Shown: positions 35,265 to 45,491, counted from the first letter of the stretch. The stretch is 64,000 bases of DNA from Actinomyces sp. (GCF_029851875.1 NZ_JARKVC010000006.1:1-64000); one strand, 5' to 3'. Program-made: numbers and translations. The notes: generated from the sequence alone by a model not told the origin.

Positions 35265-38164
35265 GGGCGCTGCTCCTGGGCCGGGGCGGTCACGGTCGAG
35301 CTCGGGCGGGGCACGGGGGCCCGGTGCTCCCTGGCCTGGGCGTCGATACCAGCCCCCAGGCTTCGGGCGTAGTCGAGCAGGACGCCGACGACGACGAGGT
35401 AGACGCCGATGTCGAAGACGGTGGAGGAGACCAGGTGAAGCTCCTCCCCCAGCACCTGGACGCTCACCTCGTAGCTCTGCAGGACGGTGCCCCCCAGGAG
35501 CGCAGGAGTCAGAGCCGAGACGAGAGCGACCAGCAGGCCGGCTCCCAGCAGGTGACCGGCGTCGATCGGCGCCGCCTCCTCCAGCTCGCTGGCGCCCGCG
35601 GCCAGGTAGCGAGTCATCAGCGCCATGCCAGCCACCAGGCCGGCGGCGAAGCCGCCACCAGGGGCGTTGTGCCCACGCAGGAGCAGCCACACCGAGACCA
35701 TCATCATGACACCGAAGATGATCCGGGTGACGACCTCGAAGAGCAGGGAGCGTGCTGCCGGGCTCAGGGAGCGTGAGCCGCGCAGCCAGGTGTGGTCCTC
35801 CCCGGCGGCTCCACGCGCCAGGCGGCGGCCTCGTCCCGAGCCCCGGGCCACGTGCCGCACGTTGCGCGAGCGCAGGAAGATCAGGCTCGACACCCCGGTG
35901 GCGGCGATGACAAGCACTGAGATCTCGCCGATCGTGTCCCAGGCCCTGGTGTCCACCAGGACGACGTTGACGATGTTGGAGCCGTAGCCGAACTCCTTGG
36001 CCGCGGTGTACAGCCCCGACGAGGCCGGCTCAGCCACGCGCAGGCCGGGGGCGATGAGCGCCAGCAGGACGACGACGAGCCCCACCGCTGCCGCCAGCAG
36101 GACCCGCCACCACCGGGTGGCGGCCAGCGGGCGGTTGGTGAAGTAGCGCGGCATGCGCCGCAGCAGCAGGACGAAGACCACGAGGGTCACGGTCTCCACG
36201 AGCACCTGGGTCAGGGCCAGGTCCGGGGCACCGTGCATCTGGAAGAGCAGGGAGACCCCGTAGCCGGTGACACCCACGAGCAGGACGGCGCGAACTCGTC
36301 CACGCGAGGTGGCGGCCAGCAGGGCGGCGGCCGCCATGACGACGGCGACGGCGACCTGGGCCAGTGAGTCCGCCCAGACGGTGGTCCTCGGCCAGTTGGT
36401 GGTCAGCAGCAGGGGCGTTCCCACCGCGAGGACGGCCACGGTAAGGACCACGGAGAGGTAGACCGGCAGCGAGCCGGCCTGGAGCCGCGAGATCGTCTCG
36501 ACCCCGGCGCGCTCGAGCGCGCGCACGCCGCGCCGGTACCACTCGTCAGCCGGTACGACCTCAGGGAAGGTGGACTGGATGCGGGCCACACGCTCGCGGC
36601 CGAGGAAGAGCGCCGTTCCTCCTGCCACCGCCACGAGCGAGGCGGCCAAAGGCGCCCCCAGGCCGTGCCACAGCGCCAGGTGCGTCGTCGTCAGTCCCAG
36701 CGGCACCGACTCCGCGTAGGGCTCCAGGACGTGACCTAGCCAAGAGGCGAGCAGACCGCCGGCCAGGCTGCCCAGCGTCAGCAGCGCAGGCGCGACCAGC
36801 ATGCTGCGTGGCGGCATCGCCAAGGTGGTGTCCGCCTTGCCCGGCTTGGGGGCCAGCGCCCCCCACAGCAGGCGCAGGGAGTAGGCCATGGTGAGCACGG
36901 AGCCGAGCACGACGGCGATGAGGACCAGCACTGCCACGGCCGGGGACAGCCCGGTCCCGTCCCCCTGGGAGACTAGCGCCACCAGGGCGGAGAAGGCCGC
37001 CTCCTTGCCCACGAAGCCGAGCATGGGCGGCAGCCCGGCCATGGAGGCCGCCGCCAGGACCATGACGACGCTCAGGGAGCGCATGCGCCGTCCCACCCCG
37101 GACAGCTCGCGCAGGTCACGGGTGCCTGCGGACTTGTCGATGATCCCGATGATGAGGAAGAGGGCGGACTTGAACAGGGCGTGGGCGATCGTCATGGCCA
37201 AGCCGGCCAGCGCGGCCGAGCGCGTCCCCATCCCGGTCAGCAGGACCATGAAGCCGAGCTGACTGACAGTGCCATAGGCCAGGAGCAGCTTGATATCGGT
37301 CTGTCGCAGCGAGCGCCAGCCGCCGATCAGCATGGTGACAGCGCCCAGCAGCCCCACCGCCAGGCGCCAGCCGGGCACCGAGGAGAAGGCGGGCGCCAGC
37401 ACGGCCACGAGGTACACGCCGGCCTTGACCATGGCGGCGGCGTGCAGGTAGGCGGACACGGGGGTGGCTGCGGCCATGGCGCCAGGAAGCCAGAAGTGGA
37501 AGGGCACCAGCGCGGACTTGCTCAGGGCGCCCACGAGCATGAGCAGCGCTGCGACGGTGGCCAGGGCACCGGAGGGCGGCGCCGCCACGATGACGGACAG
37601 ACTGAGGGTGGAGGTGAGGACCCACAGGATGACGATGCCCACGAGCATCGCCAGGCCACCGATCGTGGTGACGATGAGAGCGGTCAGCGCCGCACCTCGG
37701 TTGGCCTTGCGTGTGACGTCGTTGCCGATGAGCAGGTAGCTGTAGACGGTGGTCAGCTCCCACATGACGTACAGGATGATGAGGTCGTCCGCGCACACCA
37801 GCGCCAGCATGGTGCCTGCGAACCACGTCAGGAGCGTCAGGCAGCGCGTGGCTGCGGGGCTGGAGCTGAAGTACCAGCGGCAGTAGACCAGGACCAGGGC
37901 TCCGACGCCGGTGACGATGAGGCCCAGGACCCACTGGACCAGCCCCATGCGCAGGTCCAGCGACACTCCGAGCACGGGGATCCAGGAGGAGTGGTAGGTC
38001 AGGACCCCACCGGTGGTGATGGTAGGCGCCTGGGCCAGGAGCCAGGCGAAGGAGACGGCTGGCGCGAGGGCCGCGACCAGGAAGGCGGGAGACCCGATGC
38101 GGCGGGCCACGGCAGGCACGACGCCACCGACCACCATGTGGAGGGCAACGAGGGCAAGGAGCAC
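35261..38164 (-). CDS. mnhA: Na+/H+ antiporter fused subunits A/B
   Basis: MrpA (HFWLPGAMAAATPVSAYLHAAAMVKAGVYL) followed in frame by MrpB-like tail (LFEVVTRIIFGVMMMVSVWLLLRGHNAPGGGFAAGLVAG); probable GTG start 38164. Confidence 0.92.
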   Translation of the reverse strand: MLLALVALHMVVGGVVPAVARRIGSPAFLVAALAPAVSFAWLLAQAPTITTGGVLTYHSSWIPVLGVSLDLRMGLVQWVLGLIVTGVGALVLVYCRWYFSSSPAATRCLTLLTWFAGTMLALVCADDLIILYVMWELTTVYSYLLIGNDVTRKANRGAALTALIVTTIGGLAMLVGIVILWVLTSTLSLSVIVAAPPSGALATVAALLMLVGALSKSALVPFHFWLPGAMAAATPVSAYLHAAAMVKAGVYLVAVLAPAFSSVPGWRLAVGLLGAVTMLIGGWRSLRQTDIKLLLAYGTVSQLGFMVLLTGMGTRSAALAGLAMTIAHALFKSALFLIIGIIDKSAGTRDLRELSGVGRRMRSLSVVMVLAAASMAGLPPMLGFVGKEAAFSALVALVSQGDGTGLSPAVAVLVLIAVVLGSVLTMAYSLRLLWGALAPKPGKADTTLAMPPRSMLVAPALLTLGSLAGGLLASWLGHVLEPYAESVPLGLTTTHLALWHGLGAPLAASLVAVAGGTALFLGRERVARIQSTFPEVVPADEWYRRGVRALERAGVETISRLQAGSLPVYLSVVLTVAVLAVGTPLLLTTNWPRTTVWADSLAQVAVAVVMAAAALLAATSRGRVRAVLLVGVTGYGVSLLFQMHGAPDLALTQVLVETVTLVVFVLLLRRMPRYFTNRPLAATRWWRVLLAAAVGLVVVLLALIAPGLRVAEPASSGLYTAAKEFGYGSNIVNVVLVDTRAWDTIGEISVLVIAATGVSSLIFLRSRNVRHVARGSGRGRRLARGAAGEDHTWLRGSRSLSPAARSLLFEVVTRIIFGVMMMVSVWLLLRGHNAPGGGFAAGLVAGMALMTRYLAAGASELEEAAPIDAGHLLGAGLLVALVSALTPALLGGTVLQSYEVSVQVLGEELHLVSSTVFDIGVYLVVVGVLLDYARSLGAGIDAQAREHRAPVPRPSSTVTAPAQEQRP

Positions 38165-38439
38165 GTGTGGTTCCGTTTCGATCGCGGGCGGTCGGCGGGC
38201 AAGTCGGTTGCGGAGGGTGCCGGGCCCAGTGTACCGGGCGTCACGCTCCCCCTGACCGGGCAGCGCTGCCGGCGAACGTGGGAATAACACTGCATCCGCC
38301 TGGTCTCACGCATGTACGCGGTCACCATGACGCTGTGCCCCCGCCGCGACAGGGCCAGCGAGCTAGGCGTACAGGTAGGGCGACAGCTACGCTCCGTTTA
38401 TCACCGGTCGCTGCGCGCGCCCGCCCTAAGGAGCATGTC

Positions 38440-39807
38440 GTGCCTTTTACCTACAACGCACCCGCGAACCCGTACCTCGGACCTGCTGGTGCAGCGACCA
38501 TGCACTGTGACGCCCAGGCCTCCGACGCAACACCGCTGTCAGGCCCTGGAGTCCCTCCGAACGGGGGGAGGTGGAACGTCAGGACCATCGGTCTCGGCGG
38601 CGCCTGCCCGACCATCCTTTCTGGTCATGACGGGATCATCCAGATCCTGTGTACCAAGGTGCTCTCGTCCGACCTTGTCGGGCTCCAGCCGAACCTGACG
38701 ACGATGAGCTCAGACGGCAGGGTCCTGGATGACCTCAACCTGCCGAAGGGGGCGCTACTCGGCGGCGTCTACGCGTACGTGGACAATGACAACCGCATGG
38801 TGCTGGTGGACGGAACCTCCACGCTCATCCGGATCACACACGACCCTGACGGCGGTAGCCTACGGGTCGATCAGCGCGTAGACCTGTCCTCCGTGCTCCA
38901 GGGCGACCAGGTGGTCGGACTGACACCTGACTGGCAGGGACGAGTCTGGATCGCCTCCAAAAAGTCTCTCGCCATCGTGGTCGATCTCGACCGCAACCTC
39001 ATTCGCGCGACACCGCTGCGACGGTTCAGCAGCAACGAGAACGTTGACAACTCGATCTCCTCAAGCCCCGACGGCGTCAACGTCGTCACGAATTACGGCA
39101 TCTACCAGCTTGGTGCTGGCACCGACAGCGTCCCGCGGATCCTCTGGGCTCACGGCTATGACCGTGGCACCCACCGCAAGCCCGGCCAGCTGTCCTGGGG
39201 GTCGGGTGCTTCTCCTACCTTCTTCGGTCCGACCGGCGGGGAGTACGTCATGCTCTCTGACAATGCCGACGTCCAGGAGTCGGTGACTGTCTACCAAGTC
39301 TCCGACGGAGCCTCGGTCGGGTCAGCCGCGCTCTTCCAGGCGGGCAAGTCTGGTACCGAGAACTCCATGATCGGTATCAACAACACGATCTTCGGAGCCT
39401 CAACCTACGGCTACCCCTACCCCAAGTACCCGGACGGAGCCGGGACCTCGGTACCCGCCAGCGCTCCGTTCGCACCGGGGATGGAACGCTGGGACATCAC
39501 CGACAGCGGCCTGGTACAGGTATGGAACCGCACCGACGTCTACTCAGCGGCCGTCCCGCGCCTGTCCGTTCCAGACAACCTCATCTACACCTGTGAACGT
39601 CGCCCCACCATCCTGGGCACGACCGGCGGCTTTGTGCACGCCGTAGCGATCGATCCAGAAACAGGCCGGACCTGTTACGAGCAGAGGATCCCCGGGCTGG
39701 CCGCGATCGGCGGGGTTGACCCGCTGGAAATGGTCGGCCTGATCAAGGACGGCATCTGGTGGCAAGGAACGATCAGCGGCGTCGTCCGTATCTCACTGGG
39801 AGCCTAA
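38440..39807 (+). CDS. Hypothetical beta-propeller-like protein
   Basis: GTG start after AAGGAG; repeated Gly/Trp/Asp motifs (TPDWQGRVWIASKK, FFGPTGGEYVMLSDNADVQESVTVYQV); no obvious signal peptide. Confidence 0.65.
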   Translation: MPFTYNAPANPYLGPAGAATMHCDAQASDATPLSGPGVPPNGGRWNVRTIGLGGACPTILSGHDGIIQILCTKVLSSDLVGLQPNLTTMSSDGRVLDDLNLPKGALLGGVYAYVDNDNRMVLVDGTSTLIRITHDPDGGSLRVDQRVDLSSVLQGDQVVGLTPDWQGRVWIASKKSLAIVVDLDRNLIRATPLRRFSSNENVDNSISSSPDGVNVVTNYGIYQLGAGTDSVPRILWAHGYDRGTHRKPGQLSWGSGASPTFFGPTGGEYVMLSDNADVQESVTVYQVSDGASVGSAALFQAGKSGTENSMIGINNTIFGASTYGYPYPKYPDGAGTSVPASAPFAPGMERWDITDSGLVQVWNRTDVYSAAVPRLSVPDNLIYTCERRPTILGTTGGFVHAVAIDPETGRTCYEQRIPGLAAIGGVDPLEMVGLIKDGIWWQGTISGVVRISLGA

Positions 39808-39812
39808 AGACC

Positions 39813-40472
39813 ATGCCCTCATCGCCCTCGTCCCTTTCTCGTCGCACCGTCCTTGCAGGCACCTCTTGGGCCGTGCCTGCGGTCGTCGTCGCCACAGCAG
39901 CACCAGCCGTCGCCGCTTCGGCGCCGTCGTCCCCCTCCTGCGGCTCGACAGTAGCAACAGCGCTGCCACGCTACGAGGGGCAGAGCCTGAGCCTGAGCCT
40001 GTCTGCCCCCACGCGCACCACCGTCGCTCGAGCGGAGAACGCCGGCATCTTCGTTCCCGCAACGAGCACTGTCTCCGTGCCGGCCACGCTCACCATCGCC
40101 AACACAGGGACCATGCCGCTGCCTGCCGGGACCAGGGTCGTCTTCTCCGCATGGACGCTGAGCCCGGCCGGAGTCCTCGACAAGACCCCCGCCACCCTCA
40201 TCGCCGCTGCAGGGAGGACTCCTAGCTCAAAGAACGAGAGCGTTGACTCACTCACCTCGCTCACGGCGTCCTCCTCACAGTCCAGCCTCGTCACTGCCTG
40301 CAGCCTGGAGGCTGGACAGGAGATCATGATCGAGCTGACCTGGCAGCGCACGGGAGCGGGGAACAAGGATCTCGCTCGCCTGCAGTTTCTCGCCCGCATC
40401 GTCACCGACAGCAGCCCCACCTCCTATACCGAGTTCCAGTCAGACGAGGTTATCGGCGGCACAAGCTACTGA
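39813..40472 (+). CDS. Tat-type secreted hypothetical protein
   Basis: SRRTVLAGTSWAVPAVVVATAAPAVAAS signal; 5 nt after the preceding stop codon. Confidence 0.7.
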   Translation: MPSSPSSLSRRTVLAGTSWAVPAVVVATAAPAVAASAPSSPSCGSTVATALPRYEGQSLSLSLSAPTRTTVARAENAGIFVPATSTVSVPATLTIANTGTMPLPAGTRVVFSAWTLSPAGVLDKTPATLIAAAGRTPSSKNESVDSLTSLTASSSQSSLVTACSLEAGQEIMIELTWQRTGAGNKDLARLQFLARIVTDSSPTSYTEFQSDEVIGGTSY

Positions 40473-40605
40473 TCGAGTGTCGTCATGCTGGTGAGCTGGT
40501 CCTAGCGGCCGTGGAGACCAGCCCACCACCCCTCTCACGCGGCTTGCCGCCCAGGTCGCACCTACGAGATCAGCGATACGGAACACCGCTGACGACAGTC
40601 ATGCC

Positions 40606-40800
40606 GTGCACGGCGCCGTGGGACGACGGCGACCACAGGATCCTGGCGCCTCCTCACCCCGATCCGGGGCCGCCGACGTCGCGCCCACCCTCGTGTACCA
40701 CTACCTCGGCAACGCCGAGGGCCTGGTCCAGGCCGTGGCCGACTGCGAGCGCCAGCTCCTGATCGACGCCGTCGCCCCTCGCCCTCCGGGGCGGGGCAGC
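40606..40800 (+). pseudogene. TetR-family regulator N-terminal remnant
   Basis: VAPTLVYHYLGNAEGLVQAVADCERQLL resembles TetR HTH end; no intact upstream or downstream. Confidence 0.55.
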
Positions 40801-40801
40801 A

Positions 40802-41815
40802 TCACCTCGTCTGCGAACCGAAACGGACCAGGACCTTGCCTCGCGCCCTGCCGGACACGACCGTCTCCAGTACCTGCGGGGTCTGCTCAGCGGGAAGGAC
40901 CTGGTCCACCACAGGGCGCACCACGCCGTCGTCCACAAGGCGCGAGAGCCCGGTGAGCCCCTCACGGTCGGGCTGGATGAACAGGAAGCGGTAGGTCACG
41001 CCCCGCCGGGCAGCCTGCCGACGCAGCCTCCAGCTCATCAGCCCCAGCACCGTCTTGACGAGACGGCCCGAGCCGATTCGATCTGCCAGGGTCGGCTCAG
41101 GCGTGCCAGCCAGCGAGACCACCGTGCCGCCCCTCCTGACAACCTGGAGCGAGCGTCTGGTCACCTCACCGCCCTGGGTGTCCAGCACGAGGTCGACGGG
41201 ATCGTGGGCGAGGATCTCAGCAAAGTCCTGGTTGGCGTAGTCGATGTGCTCGTCGGCGCCCAGGTCACGAACAGTCTGGGCGCTGGCGGCGGACGCCGTC
41301 GTGATGACGTAGGCGCCCATGTGCTTAGCCACCTGGAGAGCAATCGAGCCCACTCCCCCGGCGCCACCGTGGACAAGAACCCGCTGACCAGCCCTCAGGG
41401 CGCCCATGCCAACGAGACCCTGCCACACCGACAGGCCGACCACCGGGAGGGCAGCCGCCTCCTCCAGGGGAATCGAGGTAGGAGCCGGTGCGAGCGCCTG
41501 GGCATCAGCTGTCACGTACGAGGCAAAGGTGCCCATGGCGCGTGGGCTCGGAAAGCCGTAGACACGGTCACCCACCGCCAGGTCACGGACCCGGGAACCG
41601 ACCTTGACCACCTCGCCGCTGAGCTCAGACCCCATGACCTTGGGCAGGTGAAGCGGGATGAGAGGCTTGAGCTCCCCCAGGCGCAGGCGCTCATCAAGGT
41701 GGTTGACCCCGCTTGCCACCACCTGCACGAGCACCTCGTGCTCAGCAGGCTCAGGACGGTCGACCTGCGCCGCACGCAACGTGGCACCGTAACGGTCCAG
41801 GACAAAGGCTAGCAC
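40802..41815 (-). CDS. NADP-dependent quinone oxidoreductase-like protein
   Basis: VLVHGGAGGVGSIALQVAKHMGAYVITTAS; GTG start 41815 (VLAFVLDRYG) or TTG 41827. Confidence 0.9.
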   Translation of the reverse strand: MLAFVLDRYGATLRAAQVDRPEPAEHEVLVQVVASGVNHLDERLRLGELKPLIPLHLPKVMGSELSGEVVKVGSRVRDLAVGDRVYGFPSPRAMGTFASYVTADAQALAPAPTSIPLEEAAALPVVGLSVWQGLVGMGALRAGQRVLVHGGAGGVGSIALQVAKHMGAYVITTASAASAQTVRDLGADEHIDYANQDFAEILAHDPVDLVLDTQGGEVTRRSLQVVRRGGTVVSLAGTPEPTLADRIGSGRLVKTVLGLMSWRLRRQAARRGVTYRFLFIQPDREGLTGLSRLVDDGVVRPVVDQVLPAEQTPQVLETVVSGRARGKVLVRFGSQTR

Positions 41816-41902
41816 AGACCCCTCCAAGTAGTTATGTTTTGCAACTCCTTAGGGTGAGCGCAACCTGTGCAGTAATAATAGGCAACCACTTGGAGCGTCG
41901 TC

Positions 41903-42307
41903 ATGATCGACCAGCCACGGTCCCCCTGCCCGATCAACCGCAGCATCGAGATGCTGGGAGACCGTTGGAGCCTCCTCATCCTGCGCGACATCGCCGTCAA
42001 GAACCGCCGTTCGTTCCGCGAGCTGCTCACCGGCAACGAGGAAGGCATCAGCGCCCCGCTGCTGTCACGACGACTGGCTGACCTGACCGCGCACGGTTTC
42101 CTGACCAAGCAGGAGGCCCCCCGAGGCAAGCAGGGACGCTACTGCCTGACCGCGCTCGGGATCGCCACCGTGCCTCTGCTGATCGAGCTCGGCCGTCTCG
42201 GGACACTCCTCGACCCTACGACCGCCGAGCACGCCCCGATAGAGGAGTCCGCGTTAGAGCAGCAGATCGTGGCGCTACGGCGTGAGCACCTGGGGACCCA
42301 GGCCTGA
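41903..42307 (+). CDS. HxlR-family transcriptional regulator
   Basis: CPINRSIEMLGDRWSLLILRDIAVKNRRSFRELL. Confidence 0.93.
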   Translation: MIDQPRSPCPINRSIEMLGDRWSLLILRDIAVKNRRSFRELLTGNEEGISAPLLSRRLADLTAHGFLTKQEAPRGKQGRYCLTALGIATVPLLIELGRLGTLLDPTTAEHAPIEESALEQQIVALRREHLGTQA

Positions 42308-42373
42308 GCACAGGCTGCCCGCGTCGGAGGGCACTGCCCTCCCGGCCGGTCAGCAGCGCGTCGACCGGCGCCC

Positions 42374-42778
42374 TCAGCCCTGCAGCACGCTCGGGTCACG
42401 GCGGTGGGCAGCGTGACCAGCGATGAACCCGTGCCGCTCGTAGTAGCCCAGCAGCTCTGGGTCACACGTCAGGTCGACGGCGTACATACCGTCCAGCTCA
42501 TCGAGGACTCGGCGCATCAGCTCGCTGCCAACTCCCCGCCCCTGGTAGTCGGGACGGACCTCCAGCCAGGGGATGAAGGCGTTGAGGACGCCGTCGCTGA
42601 TCGCACTGACGTACCCGACCACGCGATCACCGTCCAGGGCCCAGACACGGCGGTAGCTGCCATCCATGACGTCTACGAGCTGCTGCGGGTTCGGAGGAGT
42701 CGGCCAACCGACGAAGAAACCTGAGATCTGCTCGGGACGGACACAACCGGGTGCCGTGAGATACGTCAGTCGTTGCAC
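42374..42778 (-). CDS. GNAT-family N-acetyltransferase
   Basis: WLEVRPDYQGRGVGSELMRRVLDELDG; ELLGYYERHGF. Confidence 0.85.
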   Translation of the reverse strand: MQRLTYLTAPGCVRPEQISGFFVGWPTPPNPQQLVDVMDGSYRRVWALDGDRVVGYVSAISDGVLNAFIPWLEVRPDYQGRGVGSELMRRVLDELDGMYAVDLTCDPELLGYYERHGFIAGHAAHRRDPSVLQG

Positions 42779-42913
42779 GCCAGCAGTGTAGTGGGCAGCT
42801 CGCAACTCACCTCGGGTGCGTCACGGGACCGACGACGGCGACCGCAGGACTTTGGGACTCTCACCTCCCGGCCCGCGGCCGCCGTCGCCCCGCGACCTCC
42901 GGGGCGGGCAGGC

Positions 42914-43696
42914 TCAGCGGCGACGGGCCGCCAGGAGAAGCACCCCCCAGCACAGCGTCCCGCTCACCAGCACCCCGGTGAGCACCGGAGCGAGCCCGTC
43001 CCAGTCCAGTCCCTGTGCGTTGGCCATGGCGTCAGAGCCCAGCACCTGCGCGCGCGTGACCAGGGAGTAGGGCCACACCTGCGCCAGGGCCTCTGACTCA
43101 CGGACCACGCCCAGGCCCACGATCGTGCCAGCCAGGCCGAGGGCAACCGGTCCCCCGAAAGAACGCAGGCGCATCGCCAGCAGCGACTGCAGGGCCACCA
43201 GCGGCAGGGCAGCCACCACTGTCACAGCGCTGGAGACGAGCAGACCGAGCGGGACGCTGTCCGGCAGCCGCAGGACCAGCGCCCCGGACATCCATGTCAG
43301 CGCCACGAGCACCACCTGCATCACCGCCACCGGCAGCATGACGACGAGGGTCTTGGCCGCCACGACCCTCGCAGGAGAGACGGGCATGGTGACCATGGCG
43401 TTCCACGAGGTGCCCCGGTGCTCCGGTCTCCAGACCGCGCTGACCACGAGCGCCACACCCACGGAGAAGAAGAACAGGGCGTAGAAGATGGTGACCTGGC
43501 TGGTCAGCGACTGCCATCCAGCAGACAGGACCCCCTGGTTGCCCACGTAGTTGACGGTGCCCGTGATCACCGCGAGCAGCGGCAGGAGGAGGACGAAGAC
43601 CCAGGTCAGGGAACGACGCAGCTTGAGGGTCTCTGCCGCCAGCAGGTCCGCAAGCCCTGCACGGGGCGCGGACGACGACGCAACCGATGCGCTCAT
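42914..43696 (-). CDS. ABC-2 type transporter permease
   Basis: LADLLAAETLKLRRSLTWVFVLLLPLLAVITG; start at 43696. Confidence 0.85.
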   Translation of the reverse strand: MSASVASSSAPRAGLADLLAAETLKLRRSLTWVFVLLLPLLAVITGTVNYVGNQGVLSAGWQSLTSQVTIFYALFFFSVGVALVVSAVWRPEHRGTSWNAMVTMPVSPARVVAAKTLVVMLPVAVMQVVLVALTWMSGALVLRLPDSVPLGLLVSSAVTVVAALPLVALQSLLAMRLRSFGGPVALGLAGTIVGLGVVRESEALAQVWPYSLVTRAQVLGSDAMANAQGLDWDGLAPVLTGVLVSGTLCWGVLLLAARRR

Positions 43697-43701
43697 GGCA
43701 C

Positions 43702-44466
43702 TCACCTCTCGATCCGGTTCAGTCGGGCAGTCGCAACCAGGAAGACGGCTGCCGCCAGCACCAGGAAACCTGCGACCCACGGCCAGTCCACGCTGGCGTA
43801 GGCCGTCACGCCGTCCTCCCCTGACTGTTGGACCGGCGTGACCATGGCCCAGTACCCCCAGGGCAGGAGACGTACCGCCCAGGGCGGGGCGAGCAGGCAG
43901 AACAGCGAGATGAAGGAGCCGAGGAAGCCCGCCCCCACGCAGATGATCTGGTTGTCCACCCAGGTGGCCAGCAGCACGTGCAGCGCGCACCAGGCCAGGT
44001 CCAGCGCGAGCAGGCTGAGCAGGTAGCCGCTCCAGGCAGCAGGTCGAGGCGAGCCGACGGCGCCGAGCTGGCAGGCTGCTAGCGCAGGCAGTCCCACCTG
44101 GCAGGCCGCCACCGGCACGATGACGAGCGTCAGGGCGGCCACCTTGGCCCGGCACAGGCTGCCGGGGGTCAGGCCGGCGGCCGCGGCCAGGTTCCACCCG
44201 CCGCCGGTGTGCTCCACGTCCACCAGCCTGCTGGCCAGGACCGCTGTGAGGATCGGGGAGACCAGGGCTACTGCCATCGAGATCGCCAGGAGCAGGTGCG
44301 GCCAGGGGTCCTGGGCCGTGTCGGTCAGGGCAGCACGCTGGGCTGACGACACCGGCAGGCTGAGGGCCACCGACACGGACACGAGGATGAGTGCCACGGG
44401 CGCCAGCCTCAGGCGTCTCATCTTGGCTACCTCCAGGCGCAGGGCGGTCAGTGCGTGGACCATCAC
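43702..44466 (-). CDS. ABC-2 type transporter permease
   Basis: ALRLEVAKMRRLRLAPVALILVSVSVAL; hydrophobic, operon with the ATPase. Confidence 0.83.
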   Translation of the reverse strand: MMVHALTALRLEVAKMRRLRLAPVALILVSVSVALSLPVSSAQRAALTDTAQDPWPHLLLAISMAVALVSPILTAVLASRLVDVEHTGGGWNLAAAAGLTPGSLCRAKVAALTLVIVPVAACQVGLPALAACQLGAVGSPRPAAWSGYLLSLLALDLAWCALHVLLATWVDNQIICVGAGFLGSFISLFCLLAPPWAVRLLPWGYWAMVTPVQQSGEDGVTAYASVDWPWVAGFLVLAAAVFLVATARLNRIER

Positions 44467-45491
44467 AGCACCCCCGCCCCACCGGTGAGGTCCATGAAGA
44501 CGTCCTCCAGGCTCTGGGCCTGACGACGCACCTCGTAGACCGGGGCCCCGGCTGACACGAGACGACGGACCATCTCAGCCACGCGCTGCGGCGCCAGGCC
44601 CTCCACCTGGAGACCGTCGGGGGCCAGGTGCACGGCGCTGGCCGGGGCGATGCCCTCCAGCAGCCGCGCGTCGAGGTTCCGGGCAGGTGTCACGACCCGC
44701 ACGTCAGGTACCGAGCGCGCCATGAGATCGTCGCGTGTGCCCTGGAAGACCAGGTGGCCGGAGGACAGGATCCCCAGGACCGTCGCCATCTTGTCGATCT
44801 CATCGAGCAGGTGGCTGGAGACCATGACCGTCACGCCCTGCGCGGCAAGACCGACCAGCAGGTGCCGGATCTCCTCAGTACCAGCCGGGTCCAGGCCGTT
44901 GGTGGGCTCGTCCAGGATGAGCAGATCGGGCTGGCGAGCCAGGGCCATGGCGATGCCCAGACGCTGCTTCATCCCCATGGAGTAGCTGCGCACCAGGCGG
45001 TCCTTGTGCTCCCTCAGCCGTACCAGGGACAGCGCCCGGTCAACCTGGGCGTCGGTGAGACCCAGCATCCGCTGGACGACCCGCATGTTCTCCGCCCCGG
45101 TGAGGTGAGCGTAGCCTGGCGGCTGCTCAATCATCGAGCCGGTACGGGCCATGAGGGCGCCTCGGTGACGGCGGTCCAGGTCCTGCCCGAGCAGGCGTAC
45201 CCGCCCTGAGCTGGGAGCGAGGACGCCCAGCAGCATCTTCATGGTCGTCGACTTCCCTGCCCCGTTGGGTCCCAGGAAGCCGTAGACCACGCCTCGCGGG
45301 ACCGCCAGGTCGAGCCGGTTGACGACGGTGCGTGCCTTCGCCCCCGTCCCGAAGCTCTTGGTCAGCTGGTGCGTGGTGACGGCGAGATCGCCGGCCCCCT
45401 CCACCGGGCCAGCGCCCGCAGCCGTCGGCTGTGCTGCTGGTGCAGATGCCGACGTTGACGTAGCGGATACAGCAGATGTCTCAGGTGTCAT
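44463..45491 (-). CDS. ABC transporter ATP-binding protein (antibiotic/lantibiotic-exporter type)
   Basis: GFLGPNGAGKSTTMKMLLG; YSMGMKQRLGIAMALARQPDLLILDEPTNGLDPAG. Confidence 0.92.
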   Translation of the reverse strand: MTPETSAVSATSTSASAPAAQPTAAGAGPVEGAGDLAVTTHQLTKSFGTGAKARTVVNRLDLAVPRGVVYGFLGPNGAGKSTTMKMLLGVLAPSSGRVRLLGQDLDRRHRGALMARTGSMIEQPPGYAHLTGAENMRVVQRMLGLTDAQVDRALSLVRLREHKDRLVRSYSMGMKQRLGIAMALARQPDLLILDEPTNGLDPAGTEEIRHLLVGLAAQGVTVMVSSHLLDEIDKMATVLGILSSGHLVFQGTRDDLMARSVPDVRVVTPARNLDARLLEGIAPASAVHLAPDGLQVEGLAPQRVAEMVRRLVSAGAPVYEVRRQAQSLEDVFMDLTGGAGVL

